From: Megaleporinus macrocephalus
Lineage: Eukaryota > Chordata > Actinopteri > Characiformes > Anostomidae
Reading direction: 5' to 3'
Assembly: GCA_021613375.1 (NCBI GenBank)
Contig: CM038716.1
Span: 16,274,024 to 16,338,023, forward strand
Length of the DNA stretch: 64,000 nucleotides
Under the pieces are notes generated by a model. That model was not told the origin of the DNA. It saw nothing but the letters and a program-made list of their open reading frames with translations, and searched no databases. Made by a program: the position numbers and the translations under genes. Positions 49,421 to 58,679 of this stretch are shown here, in pieces (positions within the stretch are counted from its first letter, which is position 1; every line of letters starts with the position of its first letter).

Positions 49421-52159
49421 TTTTGACATATTTAGAATAAAACAGATGTAAAATGTTCTTGTGCCAAAGTTACAGCACATTTTATATTTTTTATGTTTAA
49501 TTTGTTCCCATATGTTAAACTGGGTAAATAAAAATGTGCACTATAATCAGCCGACCTTGTCTGTGGTTTATATTGTATTACCAGCCTTTCTCATAAACCT
49601 TAAAGAACTTTAGGCATTTCTAAAAATGTGTTCCTGCACTCTTCCTTTCTGAAAAGGTCTTGGGAAGGCCTCTAGGGAACCCAAAAACAACCTCACATAG
49701 TAATGCCATCCAGGTCCCAGTTCTCCACAAAACATAGAGTTTGATCTGTGATGATTGCAGCAAGCAGAGAGGGTATTATGACAGGTTTTGAGAGCAGCAG
49801 CAGTGATGAGTCATGAGTCAGTTTTTGACGTACTTTGAACAACTAAGCTCATGCGGTCATAGTATCGACACTAACGTCCTCTAAAGCAGAGGCAGCTTTG
49901 ATTAGAAGTAGTAATCAGGGCAGCCTGTTATTGTGGATCTATTCTGGGAGAAAGTGGAGATGAATTTTTTTTATACTAATGAAGTAAAAGTATGCATAGC
50001 CAATGCACAGTCACACAGTACATCAGTTACTCTCCATTCCTCTGATCTTCTCGGTGCTTTCTGATCCCCTGTGGACCGACTGTAAGAACATAAATAATAG
50101 ATTTTATTTCCTCCATTCTAATCCTGTTAGTTGCGCTCAGCACTACGGAGCGAGATGTTTTCATCAGCACTGACCCCGAATGCCTTCCTAACTGCGTGTC
50201 TCCATGCCAGCATCTGTGTCTGCCTGACAAGTCATGTTTATGCAGGGGATTACACGCGTGGGGTAGGCGGTCGGGCCTAATGCCAACGCAAATTGGATTA
50301 TGGCAAGCAATATTCTGGAAGTATTTTATTATCCCAGGGCTTTTAGTATAATGTGATTACTTTGTAATGCACTTTTGTTTTATAGGCTGCTGTGCCACGC
50401 TGCGTCGCAGGCTTTATTAAGTGTGAATATATTTACGTCCTCCTCAGGTTGTCACCTGTTGCTGTAAAAGCACTCGACAGCCCTTCTGTTCAACCTCTAG
50501 TTAGAATATGTTAACATGTGATGCAAATTCTGTGCATTTAAACTGGGGAATGCTGGGATGTGCTTTAGGCTAATACATGGGGCTATTTTGTAACCAAACA
50601 TTGCAACGCAAACTGTGTTATACATTTATTTTATGAGTATGAAAAAGTTTTAAAAACTTTACTTTTTGAAAAACCATGATTGAAAGTAATTAGTGTTATA
50701 TATTAGTGTTATTGCTGACAGTAACAAAAAATATGCTGTAATTTGGTATGAAATCTAGCATACAGTTCTTTAAAATAAGTAAGGAAATTTTGGTGTTGGT
50801 GCAGATTGTAATTTAATTAACATCACATTGCTTTCATATAAAAAAAAGAAACGTTTCCTGTGTTTTTTGTTGTTTTTTGCTTAGTTTTTGTCGTTATATG
50901 ATATCCAAATGCAAATAATTTGGAAAAGCTGTTAATCCAAAATAGAAAATCAAAGGGAAATCTAAGCAGACATATCTAACAATGCAATTCATGTTATTAC
51001 CCTTAAACATCATATTGTCAAAACGACAGTATCTGTCAGCATTTTCGCATAATCTATTGTTTTTGTCCATTGAGGTCATGTATTTTAGAATTGTATGTAC
51101 CGAAAAAGTCATAATTCATTCATACATGACCTTTTCTTCTAAACTCTTTTTATCCTGCAGAATCAAACAGGTTGTTTTTGTCTCATGTGTATAAATGATG
51201 GCTGTTCCGATTGACCACCTTGCATCATGCCTCATTTAAAAAGCAGTCCATTTTTGGGTGTCAGTGAGTGGATTGTAAATAGCGGGGGGTAAAAGTACTT
51301 TGTGCACCCAAATGTGTCTTTTAAAAAATCTTAATAAGTGCTGGAGAAACTGGGGCATAGTTGGTGGCATATTTTGAGACAATACAGACATTTGGGAAGA
51401 ATATTACAGAAGAAGTTGAGACAATGCTGGAAACTTGTTATACCCTGGATTATTGTTTTTAGTGGAAATACTGCTGAATACATGGTCATCATAGACAAAA
51501 GCTGCATATTGATGGTTCCAAAAATATCAATCACCATTAATCTGATGCAGCCTAATCCTCCTGCAACTCCCCAATGGCTACAAACCTCAACCTCAAAAGA
51601 AAATAACACGTTCTCTACAGTGAACACAGATCTGCACATTTTAGTGTGTAACTACTGTGTATTTCAGCCTTTTTATGCAGAAGTTTAATAATAGAAATTG
51701 TAAACAACAATTGTTTTTTGTTGTTGTTTTATTATGTTTATTCCATGTAGATAATTTGTTAACTTGTATCCACGTACTTATGTAGAACTAACAAAACATG
51801 TTATTCGAGTGAGCTTATTTTCAACTTTTGCAGATCTGTGTTTGTGACATCTGAAAAACAGTCAATTCAGAACCAGTTTTTAAAAAAATATATAAGGAAT
51901 GAAAATTCTGTTTCTCATGATTGAAGAAAAGCTTTAAGAAAGCAAAAAGAAGGGTTTTATACAATTCTAGCTGTTTAATAGAGAACTTGATAACTGATGG
52001 ACTGCTTGAAACTGAATAGAATGAAAGAATAAATACAGAGACAGAAATAAAGGTAGCAGAGGTGATGGCGCTGAATGTAAAGCACTAGCGTTGCCCTCCT
52101 ATCTGTATTAATTACATATATCCAACCTGAGAGCACCCTGTATGTGTGTGTGTCAGGCT

Positions 52160-52440
52160 TCATTAACCTGTCCCACTGCCTGTGTGCAGATGGGTCGCTC
52201 TGCGGGTCATTTTCATTTAGCTGAATCTGATTTTCATTACCTCCGGGGAGCAGGGGCCGCGAGGGGCCTCGGTCTGGCTGGGATTGGCCGTTGCTGTGAT
52301 TCACGCACGCTCAGACAATTCCCTGATGACTCGCCGTTTGAATGGATGCAGCTGTGTTCATTTGCTGCGGTTGTAATTATCCTCATGGACGCCCGGTTTT
52401 AGTGCTGCATATCACAGTGTCGCGACTGGCCCTGTGGAGT
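52160..52440. other. GC-rich unique block, candidate conserved non-coding element
   Basis: It contains CATTTTCATTTAGCTGAATC, GATTTTCATTACCTCCGGGG, GGGCCGCGAGGGGCCTCGG and GTGATTCACGCACGCTC. The mix of homeodomain-like ATTA/TAATT-type words and CpG-rich words is typical of developmental enhancers. It is repeat-free with no splice context. Enhancer function is inference. Confidence 0.4.
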
Positions 52441-53034
52441 CAGACCCTGGCTCACATGCGTGTGCCATGCGGAGGAGGAAGAGGCAGGCAGGACCAGTTC
52501 CAGCAGACAGGAAGGTGTCATTGGCCCTGTCATTCTGGGTAATTAATGGGCTGCTCTGGCAGAGAGGTGGCCCAACAGCAGATAAGGATGCCGCAGGACC
52601 GGCACAAACATGTCACTCACCCGCTATCTCAATCCACGGCTCTTTGAAAAGCATGCTGAAACCGCTGAAGGTGTTGTCTGGCTGTCTTGGTATAAGCATG
52701 TGTGGGAGGGAATATGAGGTTCAGCTCACACCAAAGTTTCAGTTTTCAGGGGGAACAGGGATGTTCAGGTGTTAGGCAAACAGGTAATTGGGGAAACAGG
52801 TTCTTTACATATTCACATAAACATCGATGTCGTTTCTTTTCACGTGATTACAGCCTTAGGAGCTATAATACCCTGACCGTCCAAAACAACTGCTCAACCC
52901 ATCTTTTTATAATGATGTACCGAACAACAGAACACAGGCAACTAATGACACAGCAAGCTGTTAAAAAAGTACACTGTACACCTGATAAGTTCAGGTTACT
53001 CAGACTGCTTACATGAATTAACTGTTGAAACTAG

Positions 53035-53185
53035 TTCTACAGAAAGTTCAACACCAGTAAGAACAGCAGATATCACTAGAACTGATGTAAATAAGTATAA
53101 ATACACTACAAAGTAGCATCAATTTATTTTGAAAGTAGTAGATTAAAACAAAGTGTAGTTCCAGATGCAAATTGCAACTGGAAAT
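53035..53185 (+). repeat. Unnamed fish repeat C, partial copy 3
   Basis: It shares GCAGATATCACTAGAACTGA, ACAAAGTAGCATCAATTTA and TAGTTCCAGATGCAAATTG with the start of the other family C copies, then ends. Confidence 0.6.
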
Positions 53186-55903
53186 CAACTGCAAATGATA
53201 ATATATTTATTTAGTAATAATTTAATAATTAATTTAATAATGTAATAATAAATAAAAAAGTTACCACAAGGCAAAACATATATACACATATGTAAAACCA
53301 CCACGTGTTTTGCTGAGCGAACAAAAGCTTGTCTGAAAAAATAACATTTTAAATATAATAATTCCCCCAAGTGTCTAAAACAGTACTGTATACAATAAAA
53401 ACTATACTTTAAAACTATATTAACTAACTATACTAACTATACTAAAACTATACTTTAGCTTTATGTTAAGTAACTACTAAAGTATTCAATTATTTAATTT
53501 TTATTTTTATAATTATTTCATTGATATAATTGCACATTTTAATAATAGTCTTCAGAGTTGACAGTAATTTAAGTTGTTTTGTTATAGCCGAACTGATTAA
53601 GCTAATTCATGGTTTGGATACCTGAACATGTTAAGTGCATCCAAACTTATATTTAACTTGAAAAAAAGTGATCACAACCAACTGAAAATGAAGTAATTGT
53701 AATTCATTATAAATAACATAATTTGGCAATTATAACCACAATTAAGTAATTACAGCTTAATGATGTAAGTACAAGTAATGTCAGGGCTGTTAGTAGGCAT
53801 GTTTATATGCAGCCTGATAAACAATTTATCATTAATAATCAAACCAATGGCTCAGTTGAAATAGAATACCTTTATGCATACACCTCACTTGCTTTGTAGT
53901 GGATGTTTATATAAAGTTCAGAAACTGGTGTGCAGAGATAAACCTCATGCTTCAGATTTGAATAGTAAAAGCAGCTCTGCAACTTCTTGTGAAATGATGA
54001 GGGAATTTATGGGAGATCGACCTGAGTCTGCTATCATTTGAAAGTAATTAAAAACTCAAGCGAGCAAACTGAAAGCTCAGATAACAGCTGCTGCTCATCT
54101 CACTCTGACTGGATATCATGGTAACATATACACTAAGCATTACTCTGTGCGTGTGTGTAAGTTAGGATCTGATTACTTGTGGTGCATGTGTAAATTAACA
54201 TTTTTATCAGATTGTTGAGTATTGTGTGTATATAAACACCTCAGGCTTGATTCATAATCAGAATTAATTCAATCTGGTTGGTGAAAATCTTCGCATGTAC
54301 ACAAGCCAGCATAGCCCCAACCGAGTACTGCTGGTGGTTGCACACTGCTGGTGATTGCTTGCTGCCACGTGATGTCCTCTGTAAAAAAAGATCAACTTGA
54401 ACATACCACCACCCCTACTGCTGTCAACATGTATGCTAGTTATGCATTGATCTACACACACATGAAATTGAAGGCGTAATCGAATCTGTGTCTGTGACTT
54501 TCCATCGTTTTTCCATGGGTCATGCATTTTGTCAATGTTAACCAGAAATCATGTGACCACACAAGCTTAAGAGAACCTACTTTGGCGGTTTCGTTGTGCG
54601 CTGGGACACAGACACTGGTACTCGAATATAGTACGACCAGTTCCGGGTTTGGATTTTTAATCATAGTGTGCTATACTTGATTGCACAGTGGAAAACCCCA
54701 CCCAACCAGACCCAACTGGTACTGCTAAAACCTGAACCTGACCACAAACCCATCTGTACGCAGTAACAGAGGTGGATTATCATAGATGCAGTGTTCTAGT
54801 GTTGTTACTCATTGTTACTGAGTGCTTACGTTTATAGACAAACCAAAAAAACCTTCAAGCTAAGCTCTCACCGTAGCAGATTGGCTTAACTGGTGTGAGA
54901 AAGTACGCACTGGCATTTGTTTCTGGCTCAAAACTAATGCAGAACAGCTGCTTACGAGTGCAAGTGAATATATCTCAAGACTGTACGTATGCAGTGTGTT
55001 TTCACCTGATGCAACTTTTAGATCATAAAAGAATTCCAGAAAAAACACGTCCTTGACTCACTCAGAATTTTAAGTAGTTTTTCTTTAGTGAGCTTTATTT
55101 TATCTTGTCTATGGCAAACAGTAAAACTGGGCATATTCTCACATTCCCACATGAGTCATATTCCTACATCCCTAAATAAGAAATTACCCACACTGACTCA
55201 AAATACTCAGAATACTGAGAAATGCATATTAAGCATTTAATTATAGAGGTATGCATTATTCTAAATATGTGTGATTATTACAACATAAAAAGCAAAGTGA
55301 AAGGGTGAAGCCACCGTGCACACGAGTAGCTGCAGCTTCAGAATGGATGTAGGATCAGCATGTACTTTTAGCAACATATAATAAAAAATAAAAAAAAACA
55401 TATATTATATAATAAATATAATAAAAACTGTGTTATAATGCTATTTTTGCCAGCACCCTTTTTGTAATTCAAGCAGTTTTTCTAGTAGTATAAAGTTGCA
55501 GCAAGGCACAGGAAAATTCTTTGACCTGTATAGATTACACACTGACATTTGAGGCTTGTAAATGACACTGCACGTTTAATTTAAAGCTTGTAACAGATGT
55601 ATTAACATTTTTTATATATTAATGAAAGTAGAGCATATGTAGCAGTTTTATACTCACTCTGTCAGTTTTGCTATTGAGCTGTTATTGAGCTGCAGCTGCT
55701 GTTTTCCAGTTCTAACTGATTAAAAGCAGGTTTCTTATTTCATTGAGCATCATTTTTTTCTCACAAAAAATATCAAAGGAAATTGAATGATCCACTTTCT
55801 AATTAGCAGTATTGATAGCTAATCTGAAGCGTGAGGCCTTCAGTTCTGCTCTTGAAGGCCTAATCAAAGAGCTGTAGCTGTATGTACCTTAATACAGAGA
55901 AAA

Positions 55904-55986
55904 TAATACATAATACTAATACTAATACTAATAATACGTAATACTAATACTAATACTAATACTAGTAATAATGTAATACTAATACT
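55904..55986 (+). repeat. TAATAC hexanucleotide microsatellite
   Basis: Imperfect (ACTAAT)n / (TAATACTA)n run about 220 bp upstream of exon 4. Confidence 0.85.
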
Positions 55987-56120
55987 TGCAGGGTTTAAAT
56001 ACACATATTATTCTAACTATATTCTAATGAATTATATTTTTATATAATTTTATTTATTATATTTATATAATTATATTTTTATATTCCCCCAGAAATCCTC
56101 TCTGACGGCCTAGAAGTCCT

Positions 56121-56140
56121 CTGACGCTCCCCACTCACCG

Positions 56141-56191
<51 letters not shown>

Positions 56192-56202
56192 GTCTGTCTC
56201 AG
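56121..56202 (+). promoter_or_regulatory. Exon 4 splice acceptor: distant branch point and TC microsatellite
   Basis: CTGAC at 56121-56125 is the best branch-point match, with its A at 56124, 79 nt before exon 4. No AG occurs between it and the acceptor AG at 56201-56202, so the AG-exclusion rule holds. The intervening polypyrimidine tract is a pure (TC)n at 56143-56187 followed by three TGTC units. A second CTGAC at 56102-56106 is followed by AG and is less likely. Confidence 0.7.
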
Positions 56203-56392
56203 GTGATGAATGTTAGTCTGGCTGAAGGAGACTCAGTCAGGTTTGAAGATCTGGGTGGACGTGAGCCGTCTGTGCTGGCCAACGAGTCCATCCTGATGAA
56301 AGGTCTGGTGGTCCGCAGCTACAGCAACCAGATCTCCATTCACTTTCACAGCCAGCAGACGAGGCCCGGCTCCTTCCTGCTGCGCTACCAAG
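56203..56392 (+). CDS. sez6: SEZ6-family exon: second half of CUB domain 1
   Basis: This 190-bp exon encodes about 63 residues that complete the beta-sandwich of CUB domain 1. It begins with GTG ATG in phase 0 after the AG at 56202 and ends at 56392 before GTGAGC, in phase 1. Seen: VMNVSLAEGDSVRFEDLGG, then VLANES, a GLVVRSYSNQISIHF strand and GSFLLRYQ at the end. The LANxS..GxVxRS..NxIS pattern recurs at this place in SEZ6 and SEZ6L. Two potential N-glycosylation sites are NVS (56209-56217) and NES (56281-56289). The exon has no cysteines; the next CUB/sushi cysteines would be in the following exon, outside the window. Skipping exon 4 alone would shift the frame (190 is not a multiple of three). 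If the donor is ignored, the frame runs on for 27 codons to a stop at 56473-56475. Confidence 0.88.
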
Positions 56393-56499
56393 GTGAGCCC
56401 CCTCGTGCAGAGCCCCCCTCCACCACCCCCCGCACGCAAACACCTGCGCTGACGGCAGTGCGAGCCTGGCACTGAGCCAGGGCTGGAAACAAACCTGCT

Positions 56500-56840
56500 T
56501 ATGAGCGTACACTTACTGATTAGATTGGCAAGCGTGATTACGCGTTTGGGAGGAGGGAGCGCTCAATCATTACTTTCCATTACGACAGGCTCTCTGTGCA
56601 CTGAGGGGGAAACGCTTCTTGTTATCGCTTGTCAACATAATATGCTTAAGTTAGCCTGAAAATGACAACCGCTGTCAATAAGCCCACATAATTACACCGC
56701 AGAAAGGGTGGGATAACATTACCCCGCTAATAGACCTTTAACTGAGATGTCAGGAAGAGTGACGCTGGATGGGAAAAGGTTATCGAGCTCTGATATGCAC
56801 CTCCACCGCGAGAGGTGTTGGAGAATAAAGGAGAATGACT
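56500..56840. other. Unique block next to exon 4, candidate intronic element
   Basis: Repeat-free balanced DNA directly after exon 4, with words such as GATTACGCGTTTGGGAGG, GACAACCGCTGTCAATAAGC and CACCTCCACCGCGAGAGG. It lies between the exon and the CU-rich tract, a usual place for intronic splicing enhancers. Function is inference. Confidence 0.35.
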
Positions 56841-56957
56841 TTTGTACACAGACAAATCCTTTTGTTTCTGTGAGCTAATGAACTGTGGCAGGTTCTGCAG
56901 TGGAGGTAATGCAATTTCACAGACCTCTAATGTGGCTGTTGAATAACACCACCATTT

Positions 56958-56980
56958 TCTTCATTCTTATTCTCTCTCCT

Positions 56981-57011
<31 letters not shown>

Positions 57012-57480
57012 TTTCTTATTCTTTCTCAGGTCTCAGTCTCCTGTGTGCCTTCTTTTCTTTATTTCTTCTCCCTCATTTCTCTCTCTTCTCTCAGTCTTTC
57101 ACTCTAGCCCCCCTCTCTCTTGCTCTATTTCTCTTCCCTCTCTTTTTCTCTCTCTCTTTCTTATATCCCTCTCAATCCCTTTTTTGTGCTCTCTTTTCTG
57201 CAATTTTATCGCCTTCCTCTCTCTTCTCTCTATCTGTCTCTCTCTCACTCCCTCTCTCTTCCCACTCTCTCTTATTTGTGCTCTTTTCTGTATCTTTCTC
57301 CCCTCCTTCCCTCTTTCCTCTCTCTACTTATCTCTCTGAATTGTTCTCTATCTTCCTTCCCCTGCCTATGTTCTCTTCTCTCAATTTGTCTCTGTCTCTT
57401 TCTCCTCTCCATTTCCCTCTTTTCCTTTCCCTCATTCCTGCCTGTATTCTCTTTTTCCACTTTCTCTCTTTCTATTAGCT
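56958..57480 (+). repeat. CU-rich tract, upstream half
   Basis: About 520 bp almost wholly of C and T on the sense strand, with (TC)n at 56985-57011 and many TCTTTCTC and TTCTCTC words. The long Ser/Leu/Phe open frames are compositional. Confidence 0.9.
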
Positions 57481-57512
57481 GCATGTTCTTTCTCACGTAC
57501 CTACATTATGTA

Positions 57513-57836
57513 CAGTAGCAAGAAAAAGTACGTGAACTCTTTGAAATGACTTGGTTTTCTGTATTAACTGGTCATAAAATGCGATCTGATCTACATCTAA
57601 ATCCCAAGTATAGACAAACTCAACATGTTTAACCTAATACCACACTAACAATTATAATATTTCATGTCTGGATTGGACACATTCATTAAACATTCAATTG
57701 CTAGTGTGGTATTAGGTTAAGCACATTGAGTTTGCCTATAACTGAGATTTAGATGTAGATCAGATCATGTTTTATGACCAATTAATGCAGAAAACCAGGT
57801 CATTTCAATGAGTTCACATACTTTTTCTTGCTACTG
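57513..57836. mobile_element. Palindromic Tc1/mariner-type MITE at TA
   Basis: It starts CAGTAGCAAGAAAAAGTA and ends with its inverse ..CTTTTTCTTGCTACTG, flanked by TA (57511-57512, 57837-57838). The two arms are about 137 bp each and match at roughly nine bases in ten. A central stretch of about 50 bp separates them. There is no coding capacity. The terminal sequence is that of a common fish MITE. It splits one CU-rich region into two. It lies at the centre of a palindromic target (see findings). Confidence 0.92.
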
Positions 57837-57859
57837 TACATAATGTAGGTACATGAGTA

Positions 57860-58247
57860 TTTCTCTGTATTATCTTTTTTGTCTCACTCCCTCATTTTCA
57901 TTTGTGTCTCTCTCTCTTGACTGTCTTTCTCATTTGTGCCCTTTTCCTTTTTCATCACTCCCTCCCTTGTCCTCTTTTTCCTACTTTCTATCTCTTTTAA
58001 TCTCATTTCTCATTTGCTTTCTATCTTATCTACATGATATCTCTCTATCATTCCCTTCTTGGCTCACTCCCTCTGTCATTTGTGCTGTTTGCTTCTTCTT
58101 CCCCCTCTTATTCTCTCTTCTCTTTCTCAGCTCTTTCTTTCTTTTCTCTCTTTATATCTTTCTGTCTTATTCTCTTACTTTCTGCTCTCTCTCTCTCACT
58201 ATTTCTCATTAGTGCTTACTTTTGTGTATCTTTTTCCATCTCTCTCA

Positions 58248-58321
<74 letters not shown>

Positions 58322-58362
58322 TTCTCTCTCTCACTCTCTCTGTCTCTCTCTCACATGTGTGT
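57860..58362 (+). repeat. CU-rich tract, downstream half
   Basis: Continuation of the sense-strand pyrimidine tract beyond the MITE, with a nearly pure (TC)n-type run at 58230-58355. Confidence 0.9.
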
Positions 58363-58439
58363 GTATGTATGCATTAAGCTGATGGTGATCATCCACAGGA
58401 GTCCCAGCCATAATGTCTTTCTATACAAAACTCGCAATT

Positions 58440-58471
58440 ACACCCCCCCCACCCCCACCCCCCCCTCACCC
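58440..58471 (+). repeat. C-rich run
   Basis: ACCCCCCCCACCCCCACCCC.. gives at least three C-runs of four or more on the sense strand, so the complementary strand could form a G-quadruplex. Confidence 0.8.
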
Positions 58472-58611
58472 TTTTGTGCTCTAGCTGACATGATCGGGGT
58501 AGATCTGCATACGGGGAGAATAGCTGATATTGCAGCAGTGATTATGCTGATCATGCTCTGCAGTAATTAAAAACTACTTGCTTTTGTAACAGTAACTCCA
58601 AGTCTATTAAA

Positions 58612-58612
<1 letters not shown>

Positions 58613-58676
<64 letters not shown>
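58613..58676 (+). repeat. AT dinucleotide microsatellite
   Basis: An uninterrupted (TA)n of about 62 bp with unrelated flanks. Confidence 0.97.

Positions 58677-58679
<3 letters not shown>

Larger units (their letters stand above)
7741..56202 (+). other. Intron 3 of the SEZ6-family gene (48.5 kb)
   Basis: It runs from GTATGAG at 7741 to CTCAG at 56202 and is a phase-0 intron. EIQ at the end of exon 3 joins VMNVS at the start of exon 4 inside the CUB domain. No other host exon was found inside. It is filled by the repeats listed separately and by unique AT-rich DNA. Stretches where I recognise nothing include about 9090-9640, 11250-11985, 12260-13655, 15165-15765, 17000-19450, 20680-21755, 22430-24000, 24865-25765, 27130-28450, 29800-31470, 33270-34875, 35335-35995, 38840-42000, 42430-43310, 46440-46930, 47320-48420, 49425-53030 and 53190-55900. 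Confidence 0.85.

Noticed and set aside
52142..52775. Chain of overlapping + strand frames considered as an unknown exon
   Set aside because: The frames are in different phases, overlap one another and lack flanking splice signals; a regulatory block explains the composition better.
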